A stretch of 64,000 nucleotides of DNA from Apus apus (lineage: Eukaryota; Chordata; Aves; Apodiformes; Apodidae): assembly GCF_020740795.1 (NCBI RefSeq), contig NC_067301.1, positions 868,001-932,000 of the forward strand, given 5' to 3'. Each line of letters begins with the position of its first letter. Within the stretch, counting starts at the first letter, position 1. The translations under genes were made by a program, and so were the position numbers. The notes beneath the pieces were generated by a model. That model worked only from the letters and a program-made list of their open reading frames with translations, was not told where the DNA came from and searched no databases. This document shows positions 37,101 to 50,100 of this stretch, piece by piece.

Positions 37101-40100
37101 CTGTTTACATGTTTTCTGTGCATTATTCCCAAGAGCAGGAAAGCTAGTAGATGTTTTGCAGCTGGAGTGTAAGCTGAAGAACAGGTTACCAAGTCCTTGC
37201 TTCCACCTTTGTTATTTCGGAGTGAGAAAGAGAGTGACATGGTCAGTTAAGTGGTATTTTAGCAGGAAGGGCACAAAGGTGCAAATGGAGGCCAGGAAGG
37301 TGCCCTGAGCCTGGTTACCTGCAGATCCACTTCCACCCCTGCTCTGGTGGCTGCTGGGCTGTTGTGGTGGTTGTTCCCCAGCTCTCTCCATCTGTCTACC
37401 CTAAGTGCTCAAAGCATCTGAAATAATATTCCTGGGATGGGCAGCTTGTGTGTTTTTTGTCTCCTTTTAACAGCTCCAAGGGACAGCCAGCCCTGGGGCT
37501 CTCTGCCAAAACAGCCTGACACCAGCTCCAAAAATTCAGCAGAAATTGCTGCCAAGCTGCTGGTGGGGTTTGGAGGTGGGATGTGACCTTTGGCTGGTGA
37601 GCATCTCGGAGAGATAAACGTGCTGCCTCAGGGAAGCCCAGCCAGGGTGTTGCATTGTTAGAGGATATTCTGCTTCATCCATGGCAATCACGAGGGGTTC
37701 TGCATCCACTGGCACAGCTCTGCTGAAGGCAACGAAGCTCTGCCAAAATATGTCAACAGGATTTGTGGCCCTTCCTATCTGTCTTCCTATCATTGATCCT
37801 GTTCCAGGAGTACAAAGGTGGGGAAGGCCATTGCTGTTGACAGCTTAATTAGAGCTGCTGGACACCGTGCAGTGGAATCACTCCAGAAAGGACTTCTTAT
37901 CCTGCTTTCCCTCAAAGGCTGGCATCTCCACTGCAGGGCTCTCTCTGCTCCAAAAGCTGGCCTGTTCATCACTTCTTTTTGAAAAAACAAAACAAACAAA
38001 ACATTAAAAAAAGCCAAGCCATGGGATGTTTTATTAGGGGAAAATTTTTGCCACTGTTGAGTGGAGTGCAGCTGGCCAGGACCTGCTGCTTTCATCGTGT
38101 TTGGGTGTGAGACGCCGTCTGACCTTTGGCAGTGCTGTTTGACAGCATCATGAACTGGGAGATCCCAGCACCCTTGTGGGTACCAGTTGGGTGAAGCTGT
38201 TGGGGCTCTCAAAGCCTGTACTGGTGCCTGGAATGAGACATCTTGCCCCATGGCAGCTCCTGTGTTGAGAGGACCCGGCGTGTGCCCAGGCTGGGGCTGG
38301 CTGTGGCAGAAGCTCCTTTTCCTCACATGCATGTTTGTGTCTCTAAGCACTTGCAAGGGAGGAAGTGGCCAGTGCAGAGCTCTGAGGACTCAGAGCATGG
38401 GGGCTCTGCTGGGAGCAAGTAGCTTGGAAAGAGATGGAACATGTCATAGAAACACCCTGTAAAGCAGCACCGAGGCCAAACAGTCTAGAGACTAATGGCT
38501 CCACAGAGATCTCACGAGTCTCACAGAATATTTGATTCCTTTGTTCCTCTCCTACTGTGCCATTTGAAATTGTGACAGCTGGACTTGCTCAGAGCAGCCC
38601 CTGGAGCTGTCAGGTCTCACCTTGTAAAGGCAGATGCCAGCTTCCCTTGCAGCCTGCCTGCTTTTTGTCCCCTCTCTTCTGCTGGTAGCAGAAGTGTGGG
38701 AGCTTGTTGCAGGTCCATTGCCCTCTGTCCTGGACCATTCATCTTCTCAGTCTTGGTTGGGAAGGAAAAGGGTCAGAAGTCAAGACACCCTCTGCATTTT
38801 TAGCATGGCATCAAGTCTTTTTCCTGCCTGGCTACTGATAGATTGACTTTCAGACTAAGCTTCTCAGTTTCAAGTGGCCTCTGAGATGCTACTTAAATTC
38901 CACATGGGCTCAATAACACAGTTAAAGCCCTTGCTGATTAGGACAAGGGGCCTGCATGTCTGGTAATCCCCATGATCTCTATTTTCAGCTTGAGATGTTG
39001 AAAAGCTGAGCCCCACCAAGTCTATAGCTCTGGGTCTGCATGGAGGAGCTGGAGCTCAGCTGCAGATGTCGTGGCTGTGTCCTCGGGCTGGAACGACACG
39101 ATGAGGCAGAAAGGCACCAAGGAGAGCAATAAGTATGGAAGAGGCTAAAGAGGAGACCTTTATGAGAAGATGTAGTACTGGCAACCTTGCCATGGTTGCA
39201 GTGTGACCTGTGAGCTATGCAGGAGGGGCTGGTGCCAGCTCAGCCCTGCCCACAGGCTCCTGCAGCAAACACAGGCTCTTTGCTGGGGCTGGAGCAGCAG
39301 TGGGGCCAAGCAGGGAGGGGGTCTGCAGCTGGGGAGGGGGATGGACAGACCCCAGTTGATTTTTAATGAGCTAGCTCTAAGAAATGGAACACCTAGGAGA
39401 GCACAGCCCAGCCGAGGAGTGGTTTAGCCAGCTCTGGCCATCGTGTGGCTGTGTGGCCAGGCAGCTTCTGCTGTTCCTAGTTGTCTTCATCCTGAATTTT
39501 TATCCAAACCTCATCAGGATCATGCTTTGCTCTGATTTTTAGCTTAGGTAGAGGTAGAGCCTGGCCCTGGGTAAAGAGGGAGAATTAATGTTGGTTTGTT
39601 GCGGAGGTGGGAGGAAGTATTGGAGTATGAGACACAATGAAAACCCCTCTGAGCATCCCCAAGGGCTTGAGCAGAAAGCAGCTGAATTTTAATCACCTCA
39701 TTAAAAGCAAAACTTTTATTAGTCACAAATGGCCTATTAAAAGGCTCCAGAGTGAGTTACCCTGCGCTGAACCACGTTTCCTCCTGCCAGCTCTGCTCAG
39801 CTCCAGCATCTCCTGCCTGAGCAGGGCAGGGTGCCCTGGGGGCCGGGCGGGCAGGGGCAGGCATGGGGAGCAGCTCCATGAGCTGTGATACAGGTCGGAA
39901 GGCTCGGCAGGAAATGTGTTCCGTTAACAATTTAATTTCCCTATTAGGCTGACTTTCCTTTGTGCATCACCTCTTGGCTCCTGGAGGTCTCATTGTTTTG
40001 TCAGCTGAAAGGCTCTGACTGAACTTCTGAACCTTTCGCCTGGGATTGAGCCTTGCACTGGTTAAACCTCGGGCACAAAATCCCATGGGAGACCATCCTT

Positions 40101-43100
40101 GTCCAGGCAGAGAGGGCCCTGCTGTCCCTCTGTGAGCCTCTGCCTTGTAGGGGAAATGCTGCTCCCCGTCCCTCTGCCTCTTAGAGCAGCCTCTTCTCTC
40201 TGGCTTCCCAGGAATCCTGCCTTGCTAAATCCTTGCAAAAGCTGTTGTGCAGCCTGTCCAACAGAAGATGATGATGCTTGCTGTAATTTATCCTTTCTTG
40301 CCCGTTTCCCAGAACAGTGCTGTTACCCTTTTCCCAAATTTCCATTGCACTCGGTTCTGTCGCTCTGAATTAGGAGCTGGTTTGCAGAAGGCTTGGGAAG
40401 CGCAGGGGAGGGAGACCCACAGGCCCCTCAGCCCCCCTGGGCTGGGAAGTAGGTTATTATGATTTCCAGTCTGTATGTGCCAGCCTGAAGCACAGAGCAG
40501 GGAATTGTCCGGCTCATTCAGGAAATCTGGGACATAGCCAAGAATAACACCCAGATCTTCTAATCCCTGATTTGTGTCACTGCAATTGCTTCTAATATTT
40601 TCCATTGTTGTGCTTTGGGTCTCACTGAGCTGGGGGCTGAGCACCCCTGGCAAATTGGGCACCATGGGGCCAGGATCAGCTTTCCTGGGACCCCAAACTC
40701 CCATTTTTAGGTGATTAAGGTGAAGAATTCAGGGAAACCCAATCCACCTTACTATGCAGTCTGGCCAGTCAGTTCCATCTAATGGAGTTGAGGCCTGAAG
40801 GAAAGGCAGGAAGCAAAGTCAGCCCTTCTCCCAAGGCTGGAGCCAGTGAAAACTTCAGGCTGGAGCCCTAGAGTATATTGGCACCTACCTGGAGGTGGGA
40901 AGTGCCAAGGAAGTGCTCACTGCCAGGAGCTCCTTCTGCCTTGCCAGGTGGGAGGATGTGCTCAGGGCAGTGTTGTGGTCATGGCATGGGCAGCACAGCT
41001 GAGCTGGGTGCTGGTCAGCTTCCCAGCTTCCAGTGTTCTGCACCAGCAGGCCAGCGTGGGATTGATCCAGGATTGCTGTGGTCCCCAGAGATACAAGGCT
41101 GTGAGAAGTGTCTAAAACATTAGATGAGAAGATAACTGGCTTTCTGAAACACCTTTTCATCACTGTTTCATTACTTTGGGTAAATGAATATTTGGACTTC
41201 AATACTACCTTTGTGTTATTAAATGATCCTTTTTTTTGGAGGGGATTTGAAAAATCATCAGGTCCTCAAAAGAACCAACACTGAGGCTTAAGTATTTCAG
41301 CTCTAGTGTATCTAAGGTGCAAAGTTTGGGGAGTTTGGATATCAGTGAGAGTGGGTTTGGAAGGGGCTGGAGTTTTGTCCCGGGCTGGAGAGCTGGGGCA
41401 GGGGCAGCTGCCAAGGGAGCTCCTGCACAGCCCCACAGCCAGGCTCGGGGGGCTGTGTTGCAAAAGAAGTGTGAGAGAAAACATCCTGACAGCAGGTACG
41501 TAGTTTTGCCTGGTGAGAGTGTGTGTTTCGATGGCAAATGTGCAAAATGTTCACCAAATCTCCCTAATTGTGGCCTGGGCGGGAAGCGCGGCGTGAGGCG
41601 GTGCCAGGGGTTAGCTCAGAGGGGGAATTAGGAAGTCAGCGTTTGTGTAGGAAAAAAAATAGAGCCAAGATTTGGAATAGGGAGGATTCAATGGTAGGAG
41701 GAGAACGGTGGGAGAGGTAGTTGTTAGTTTTCCATCTGGATGGAAGCTGCAGCTGGCTGTGCTGTGGTCAGTGCTGTGTAAACACCTGGCAGGGTTTGGC
41801 CACCGCCGGGGTCTGACTCTCACTGAGCCCTAGAACAAGGTGCTGGTCTGTGTCTCTCCAAACACTCTGCAGAGGCAGAGTATTCCAGGCAGCTTCCTGG
41901 CTGATGAGCTTTGTGCAGCTGGTGAAACCTTCCAGCATCCAGGAGTTCTCAGGACAGGAATCTGTCCTGTGCTGCTGATGTCCCCTTCGTTACTCAGCAG
42001 AGAGCAGGGTGGGGTGAGAACCTGCCCTTGCTGCCCCAGTCACCTCTGATTTAGGGGATGCTGGTACTTCAAAATGTGACTCCCTCTGTGCAACTTCTCA
42101 CAGACTGTATTGGGAGGGAAGGATCTCTTCACTGACACTCACAGGCTTCCTTTATGCAGAGGCAGCACCTCCTCTTTCCCATCTCTGATTTTGTGTTTAT
42201 GTCTTGACGTTCCAAATTACCTTCAAAAACACATTGGTAATGTTGTGCATTTATCTTCTGGTGCCCACAAAATGTCCTGCCAATCTGCCTAACAAATGCA
42301 AACACTTCCTTGCACTGTTTCCATCTGTGGTTCCTTTTTCTTCTAAATGCACAATAGGTGTGTTGGAGTAGGCACAGAGTGTTTTGTGCCAAGTATTTTG
42401 GAGCCATTTTTGAAGCCTGCACGGGGTGCCTTTCCTCCCCAGTTGTAATGACACAAAATGATACGTGTAATCACAAACCTGCTTCTTCTGTTACTAATTA
42501 GTTACAGCTTTAGCTGGAACGAAGAGAAACTGGGGGCTCCCAAGTTGCAAATAAGAGGGAAAAGTTATGGATGGAGCATGTGTGGAAAACAGCCCAGTGA
42601 GGATCATTTATTTAGTCTGTCTGCACCCCTGAGCCCGGGTAACCCTCATGCAGGAGATGCTGCTGTGTGGTTTTCCCATGTGATGTGAGTTTAGGGTGAG
42701 GAATTGCTAAATTCAGGGTGCAGGACTCTGGAGTCAGGCTGAAACATCACAGGCTTGTTCCTAACAACATGAAATCCTTGAAAAACCTCTTTACCCTGAC
42801 ATTTAAACAATGCTTTCCTTGATGGGAAGCATCAGCTGTAACACATCAGTCCTGCTGCTGCTTCTGGCCCAAGACTGTCCCAAAACCAGCCTGGGCTGAG
42901 CAGGATCTCGGGGTAGGTGAGTGGGAATGGTTGGACCAAGTCCTACCATGACATCTCTTGCACTAAGGAGACAGGTGAAGCTCTTCTTGCTCCCTGTTTG
43001 CCACAGCTTTTATGGAATATGTTCCTGCCCAATCCCATTGTTCTTGGACTTTGTTACAGTTTGTTCAAGGAAAGAGAAGAAGGAAAAGAAGGAGGTGCAG

Positions 43101-44129
43101 GAAAAGGAAAGAAAAGAGCAATTGGCCAGCAACACAGCTATCTCCAGATCACTGAATAGAGAGAAAAATTCATTGTCTGAATTGCTAAATGGACTTAAAA
43201 AGGAAGATGGGCACTTGTTCTGCGTCCCTACACTTTGACAAAGCCAGGCACACATGACAGAACCACTTGTTAACAACATTTCTCCTTTTGAGACGAGTGT
43301 TTTCTAGTGGGAAATATAAAATATTGGCTGCATTTCATGAGTTACAAGAAATATGTGCTTCACTGGGAAAAGCATATCCTTGTTTGTGGTTTTATTTAGA
43401 TGATTTGAAAAGGTGGATTTCAGAAGCCTAATTGAGCATTCTCTGTCTCTGTGTCCATTTTACACTTCACTTGGTGAGAACAGAGAAACGGGGCTGCTCG
43501 GGCTTACTTACAGTTTAGCTCTATTTCATCCCCTCGGCCATTCAGAAGGTGATGCCACGTTTGGGCAGCCAGCTCTCCAGGAAAGAGGTGGGAAGCAGCT
43601 TCTCCTGGTTTCTTCCTGCAAGATGCCTCCCATTTCAAAACAAATAAGTCATCTTTGTTGCCACGAGATCTGGTTTGAGGCTGCACGAACCCTTTTCTGA
43701 TGATTTTACTCACTGGAAAAGCACTATTTCACCAACAAGCATGCAGCTCTGCTGGTGCTTCCCTGTGAATTCTCACTTAGTCACACTTTAGGAAAAGCCC
43801 TTAGATATTGCCTAAGGCATTTCACTTCCCATCCTAAACTTTGGGAGACTTGATGTACTGTTTGAGTCAAAAAAATCTCCTTTCCAAAATGGTTCAACAG
43901 TGTTTTTATCACTGTTCAGGTTTGCTATAGGGCTGTGGGAACTTCACCAGTGACTGGGTGTTTATTAGCGCATGTACTCTTCCCACTGGGCTCTCAGGAA
44001 TGATTCTCTCCCTCCTCCTTGCAGCTGTCTGCAGTTCTGGAGTTTGTTTCAACGGTGGAAATTGCGTGGAGGGATCTTCACAGCTCTGCCACTGCCCCTC
44101 TGGCTTCCACGGCCCTCGCTGTCAGTACG
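28112..44129 (+). CDS. MEGF6: Multiple EGF-like domains protein 6 (MEGF6), first four coding exons; gene continues beyond window
   Basis: MEGF6 is a large secreted protein with an N-terminal EMI domain followed by many EGF repeats. Four coding exons lie in the window: 28112-28197, 30730-30858, 34810-34919 and 44025-44129. All have GT-AG junctions and phases that join without a break (143 residues plus one base). Residues 1-21 form a signal peptide with a hydrophobic core (ALSLILVLRV). Residues 29 to about 109 form the EMI domain (VCAQQG, STVYYTGYRQVYQV, YRCCPGW). The first EGF module follows, with six cysteines (VCSSGVCFNGGNC, LCHCPSGFHG, PRCQY). Resemblance to human MEGF6 is clear throughout, including VYYxGYRQVY and GFxGPRCQY. 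The next exon should begin with AT to complete an Asp codon. An expected EMI cysteine is Arg here. The gene is divergent from TPRG1L, as in human. Confidence 0.92.
28198..30729 (+). other. MEGF6: MEGF6 intron 1 (2.5 kb)
   Basis: I found no exon, transposon or RNA gene. Open frames on both strands, such as those at 28603-29089, lack any family resemblance. Confidence 0.7.
30730..30858 (+). CDS. MEGF6: MEGF6 coding exon 2 (EMI domain, first half)
   Basis: Encodes PNVCAQQGLAIVGQRQPRVR, ALARRGWKQDCGARRWCPGY and ER, ending two bases into a Ser codon. Acceptor TCGTGCCAG, donor GTACGT. The RQP-R-V position carries CGC (Arg), where I recall Cys (RQPCV) in human MEGF6. The exon is GC-rich in its second half. 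Confidence 0.9.
30859..34809 (+). other. MEGF6: MEGF6 intron 2 (4.0 kb)
   Basis: No exon or recognised repeat. It ends in a run of nine G (34780-34788) about 20 bases upstream of the exon 3 acceptor GTGTTTCAG. Confidence 0.7.
34810..34919 (+). CDS. MEGF6: MEGF6 coding exon 3 (EMI domain, second half)
   Basis: Completes the Ser codon and encodes TVYYTGYRQVYQVSTQTTYR then CCPGWSQLEGDSGCFY, ending one base into the next codon. Acceptor TGTTTCAG, donor GTGAGT. It contains the CC-x-GW signature that closes EMI domains. Confidence 0.94.
34920..44024 (+). other. MEGF6: MEGF6 intron 3 (9.1 kb)
   Basis: I found no exon, transposon or RNA gene. The stretch 36620-36880 is AT-richer and poor in simple sequence, with TAAT/ATTA cores, and could be a regulatory element. 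No other structure stands out. Confidence 0.6.
44025..44129 (+). CDS. MEGF6: MEGF6 coding exon 4 (first EGF-like module)
   Basis: Encodes PVCSSGVCFNGGNCVEGSSQ then LCHCPSGFHGPRCQY, ending one base into the next codon. The six cysteines have normal EGF spacing and the G-F-x-G-P-R-C ending. Acceptor CTCCTTGCAG, donor GTAAGC. Confidence 0.94.
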
Positions 44130-47100
44130 GTAAGCCCCCTTCACACCCTTCCTTTCCTTCTCAGTCACAAGTGGAGGGGATAAAGAGCAAAGGATGCCCT
44201 GATATGTTTGTTTTTTTTTTTAAATCCAAACCGTTGTTTTATCTGCAACACTCAAATAATCTTCCCTCTACTTTTTTTGGCCACTGTAATGTTTGGGGGA
44301 CTGGGGTGTTTGGAAAGGAAATGCTTATCATGACTTGCTGTGCAATGTAGCTCCGTCCTGTACAACAGCCTTTACTGCTGGCTGCAGCAGAGGGGTTTGC
44401 TGGAGCTGGAGAAGGAAGCTGATTAAAGTTGGGTCAAACAAAGAAACCCTGGGGTCGTGGCCCGTGGCCTGGGGGAGTGTGGCAAGAGGCTGCCACATCA
44501 GAAGGGAAAATAGTTAAGCTCTGACTAGCTGGATCAGCTGTATCTTTGGCTAGGCTTTATCTGGGGGCTGCTAAGCTTTATTTAATTAACCTTTGTGAGA
44601 TGAACTCTCTCCTGAAGCCTGGTGGGCTTCCTATGTTTGGTTATTCAGGGATGTTGTGATTTGGTAAGTGATTGTCTGTAGCAAACAAACAGCTGCTGAA
44701 ACCAGGGTGGTTCTTGCTGGTGAGAGAAAACGTGCAGGTGCTGCTGTGGAGAGAGGGACTGTCCTCCTCCCTCAGTCTGCCAGCTGCAGAGCAGCAACAA
44801 CTGCTCACATTCTGGATTTATAACAGCAAATGAAGTAAGATTTTGTGTTGGTTTTATTTGGGTTTTGTTTTGGTTTGGGTTTTTTTAACCATCCTTCAGC
44901 CACAGGGTCCCTTGCTCTTTCAGAAGGGGAGGTCAGTTTGCAGAGGTAGAGGAGCTGATGTTGGAATAGTCCTTGGCAGGAGCTTTTCCCACCGAGAAGG
45001 GCCAGAGAGGAGCTTTTTCTGCAGAGCCTGAACCCCTCCAACCCCAGAGTAAGCAGAACAGTGGGTGGAAAGGTGACTGGGGGAGTTAATCAGTTCAGGG
45101 AAAGTGTGTCCCCCCCCCCGAGGATTTCAGAAGGCAGACACCAGGTCTTGCTGCTGTGGATTGTGAGGAAGCACAAACACGCTGGGGCTGCAGCTGCTCA
45201 GGCACATTTTTCATGGTGCATCTGTTCTAAGGAACTTTAATTGTTGTTACAATCTCAATTTAGAAGTGCTTAAAAGGCTCTTAAGTCACATTCAGATAAT
45301 ACCTTTGAAGAAAGAGGATTCCTTCTGTCAAATACAAGCTGTAGATTGGCCAAACCCTACATTTTAAGTAAGATGAAGAGGAAGCTGCTTAGTATAAAAA
45401 CAATTTGCAGCTTGTTTTGCTTTTTTTTTTTTGCTTTATGTTTCTAAAACAGTCACACTGCAGACACAACGGTAGCCTGAGTCCAAAGTATTTATCTGGC
45501 AGTGACACTCTCCTATCTGTGGTTTAAACACTCTACTTAAAATACCTCTTCCCTCTCTTCCCAAAGGAATCAGAGTGTGGATAATTCCCGGGGCTGTACC
45601 CGGTCCTGCACTGCTGCTTAGCCTCCTGTTTGCTTTTCTAGGAAATAAACAGTCCTTAAATAGTCCCTGCAATTTTTTTGTCATAGCTTCTCCCCTGTAA
45701 ATTAATAAAATCCATGTTGGGTGTCTTCCTGTACAGAACCTGAGAGGCAAAAAGCATTTTCACATTTGGAAATGTTTAGCAATTCCTGCTGTTCTAATTG
45801 GCTGCAGCTTTGAAAATAAAGCCCACGTTTATGAGACCCCCAATAGCTGCTTTTTTTTTTTTTTTTTAAAAGGGAAATGACTGACTTATTTTGGAGAGGG
45901 AGAAATTACATCTGTAGTTCCACTGACGTTGCCCCCCTTGGACCCAGAGTTGGTGCTTTGGGCCATTAAAGGTCAGCCTGTGGAGGCCTGAGGTCGGGTT
46001 TCCATTTACTGCCCCACAAAACTTTTTGTTCTCTCAGGATATTTTACCTTTCTGGTGGTGTTTTGGTATGTGCCTGTATTTGGAACCTAGGAGCAAACTG
46101 CAAAGCAAGATGGAAAAATTAACAGGGAAAAGCTTTTGAAACTTACGGAAGTTCTGACCTTTATTTTGAACTTTTAAAGTGTCTTTACTCAAAATCTGGT
46201 TGTAGTGGCAGCTCAGAGGAGCTTTTTATCTGATTCATTCATCTCTAACATGCCTGTCACATTTTAAATACATGTCTGCAGTCCTGAATACCTGTGGTCA
46301 GACCCTCACCTTCTGCACGTTGGCAAGTGGTGGGGATGGGCTGCATGACAGCAAATGGGGGATGGCCAAGGATGCACAAATTATGGCTCTACCTGATGTT
46401 AAAGGAAAAAATCAACATGAGCTCTTTATTTTGGAGCCAGCTAATTATAAGCAGCGGGGAGGAATGTGAAATAGAGTGGATAAATCATTCTTTGTGCTGC
46501 TTACCCTCAGTTTGTAAATGTTAATTGTTCTGTTGCCTTCTCTAAGAGCAAAGCCCAGCTGAACTGGGAACATTCCTTCGCCTTTGCAACCTGAAATAAT
46601 TTTCTTTCCCGAGTGATTTATGTTTTGTGCTCAGGGCAGAAGGGACCCCTGCCATCCCCTGCTGCCAGGACAATGCCTCTCTGCTTCCCAGGCCTGACTG
46701 TAAACTCTGCTAGGGCACCTGTGTCCTGCTTCCTTCAGCAATCTGCCTGGACAGGACTCTCTGCTCACTTCGAGGGCTGGAAGGAAGGAGATGGGCTGTT
46801 GGAAAGCTCAGCCCCAGGCAGGATGTGCTGCCTGGCTCAGGGCTTCCACCTTTTCCCTTGTTTCCTGGTAATGTGGCGGAAAAGGTAACGTGATGGGTCC
46901 CAGCTGGTGTCCTCAGTGCACATTTTGTACAGGAAAGGTGGTGGACGTGAGACACCAGCTCGCTGGCAGGCAGAGCAGCTGAACCTGGGGCTTTGCTCCC
47001 TCAGCCTTGGCCACTCCTGAGCACAAACCCCAGCCCCACTGCTCAGGCTCTGCAAATGATGGAGCTTTTCCCTTCCCTGTGGGTGGAGGAAAAGTGCAGA

Positions 47101-50100
47101 TACCACAGACTGGGGACAGTGTCCCCCCTGCACAGCAAGTTACTCTGCAGGAATCCTCAGAAAGCTTGCCTGGCTTTCAAGTTTCATTTTAACCCATTTC
47201 CATCCTGTTTTAGACAGATGTTGCCCTTGAAAAACTCAAGAATACCAGTGAAGTGGCTGCATTAGCCCAGCTTGCAGGGAAATGATCCTTTTCTGGTCTG
47301 TTTCTCAATGGTTTTGATTATTTATAATATTTTCTAGAAGCCACAGTCCTTGCCACAGAGAATGTGCTGACTGAGGATCCAGGAAGATCCCAGCCACAAA
47401 CTCATCCTTCCCTTCATCTCAATTTCTTATTGACTAATGTAAAGGATTTTTCTTGGGAAATACTTATTATTTATTTCAATTTTGTAAAATTTCTGGTGGA
47501 AACCTTATTGTTTGGATTCTCATCTTCCACTGCTAAAAGTACTCAGGGTAGTTAACTTCTGGGCTGGTCAGTCAGCATTTGTGCTGGTTTTTAATGCTGG
47601 GAGGCTGCTTCAGAGAAGACAGATTTGAGGAAAGACACATCACAGCTGAGCAGTGAAATATTTTTTTCTCCTCTGGCACCTCTAAAAGAAGCTGTCCTGG
47701 TATTTGAGATGGTGGTACCTTCTTGAGAAATAGTGCCCCAAAATGGAGCTGTGTGGTATCTGACTGGGATGAACCTCAGGGTGGTCTGGGGAGCTGCTGG
47801 TGAGGCTGTTCCATGAAAACATCCCGCAGGGAATGAAGTTCCTCCACAGGGATGTTCTGTGGTGTCACTCATCTTCCAGAAATCTCTGTGTCTGATCTTA
47901 ATGGTATCACTTTTTTCTTTCCTGGAAAGAAATACAGACATGTTTGTTTTCAAGGCAGGACTCTCTGCTGGCCAGACTCCTATCACACCTTCCAGCCCGG
48001 GGTGTTTGTGCTGGCCAGCCCAGAGCTGCAGCCATCCCGTGTTTACCCTGGCTGGAAAGCAGCAGTACCCGAGCTGTCTGCCTTCCAGGGGGGAGATGCT
48101 GTCCTTCCTGCTCTCCTGAGCTGCTGGAAGGGGTAATACTTGGGCACTCTCCAGCAGCAAATCACCTCGCTTTGAAGCAGACTCCTCACAGGGGCTGTGC
48201 CAGGTCTGCCAGGAAGGTCTGCACTACCTCCTGTTTACACCTCTGGCTTTCAACACCTTTTCTCTTGCCTCTTGCATCTCGGTGGCTTTTGCTGTGCTGT
48301 CAGGGTAGAGATTTTTCTTCTTTTTTTTCCCCATGCCACGTGGCATCTCCCACCTGCCGTGAGCAGGGTTGGCTAAAGCAGCAAAGCAGAGGCAGAGCTT
48401 GAGCTGAACAGCATCACAAGGACTTGCAGAGGCTGCTTGGGAGCTGAGGAACCAGCTGGATGGTCCCCAACTCTTTCCTTATCTTCCTTGTCTGGTAGAT
48501 GAAAGGGTTGTAAATGGGGTGTTGGAGGTTTGCTTTGGGCTCAGACTGTCTTTAGGAGCTCCCTTCTTTGAGCTTGGGTGTAAATGACCCTTCTGTCCAG
48601 GGCTCAGTGCTGGGAGGGAGGGGGTGGCACAAAGCCTGGGCTCTGCTCCAAGCCTGTGCTGCCTTCCCAGGGATCCTCAGGCCACCCCAGGCTTCGAGGT
48701 CCAGCTTTGGTGAACTCAAAGTACCCCAGGGAAGGAACAGAACCCAAGACCCTGCATGCTGAGGGGTCTGCCTGTGGGGCAGGGACCTTCCCTCCGTGGG
48801 AGAGTGAGCAGCAGGGCCCTTGTTGTTTGTGTCTCGTCCTGTACATCAGCTGCTCAGCTTCAAGGTTTGCTTCCCAAAAGCTTCCTGGTGGTGTGGATCA
48901 TCTCAGCAACACTCAGGCCTGGGGGCTCTTGAGGGAATGTCACTGTGCTGTAGGGACAGGACCCTTCCTAATTAGCCTGGCTGTGTTTTGAAGGATCGGC
49001 CCCACCAAATCTTCTTTAGCTTTGCACAAAGGAGAGGTCAACTGTGAGAGAGCAGGGGCTGTGATTAGTGTCTGTGTTTGCAAGACCAGCTGAAATGGCT
49101 TTGTCCTTCAGGAGACCATTTTTGTCTCTTTCTTTTCTAGCACTGCCCTCATTTACACAAGCCTTTGACATGCCCTCAGTGTTGTTTGATTGACTAATGA
49201 CCCTATTTCTCCTGCTAATCTGGTGGAGCAGTTCAGTTGGAAGCCTTGGTGGTGTGCTGGGGCCTGGGCTGCTCTGGGCAGAGGGGTGGGAGAGAGGGGG
49301 TTGCTGCAGAGTTGCAAAGAGAAGCACAGAACTGCAAAGCACTGGAAGGTGCTGAAGTCAAAACAGGAAAGGTTTTGGCTTTGGAAGCAAAGGAAAACCC
49401 CTTGTAGACTCTTCTTGGATTCAGGAACCAGGCGACTCTTTCTGAGATGGAAGGACAGGCTGGGCCAGTGTGCACGTGTGACAATGCTTGTCTGGACCCG
49501 GGTGACTTCCCTGCTCCAAGGGGACCCCAGGGCTGATTTCAGAATGACAGTAGCAAGATATTGTGTTCGATGTTTCATGGGTTTGCAGTTCACAAGGCTG
49601 ATTTAAAATCCATTTGTGGGCTTAAATAGCAGCAATTGTTCTTCAGCTGTCAGTTTGTTGGAGAGAATCCACTGTTAATAATACCAGGGCTAAATTAAGC
49701 TGGAGCCCTTCTCCAGCAGCCAAGAAGTCCCAATTCTTGTATTTACAACCAGCGTCCTGGTTTGGAGGTTTAGCCTTCTGCTGGGAAGGGGAGAGGAGCC
49801 TGAGCCCAGAGGAGGTTCTGCCAGCCCGTAGCACTGCCCTGTGGCTCTGCTCCCTGGGCTTCTCTCTCTTTTTGGCTCGGGCAGGCAGTGGAACAAGGGC
49901 AGCTTGTGCAGAGCTCTGCTTTGTCCCTTGCTATCTGCTTGTGCATCAGCCAAGCCTTAGGTATTTCATGGCTGGCAAACAGGTAGTGCTGAGCTCTTTG
50001 AAACAGGGAGAGGAAACCAGCCAAGGCTGCAGAGGGGTTTATTCAGGTTTGGGTGTTGTGGTTTTTTAAAAATCTTTTGTGCAGTGAGTTTTGAAGAGAA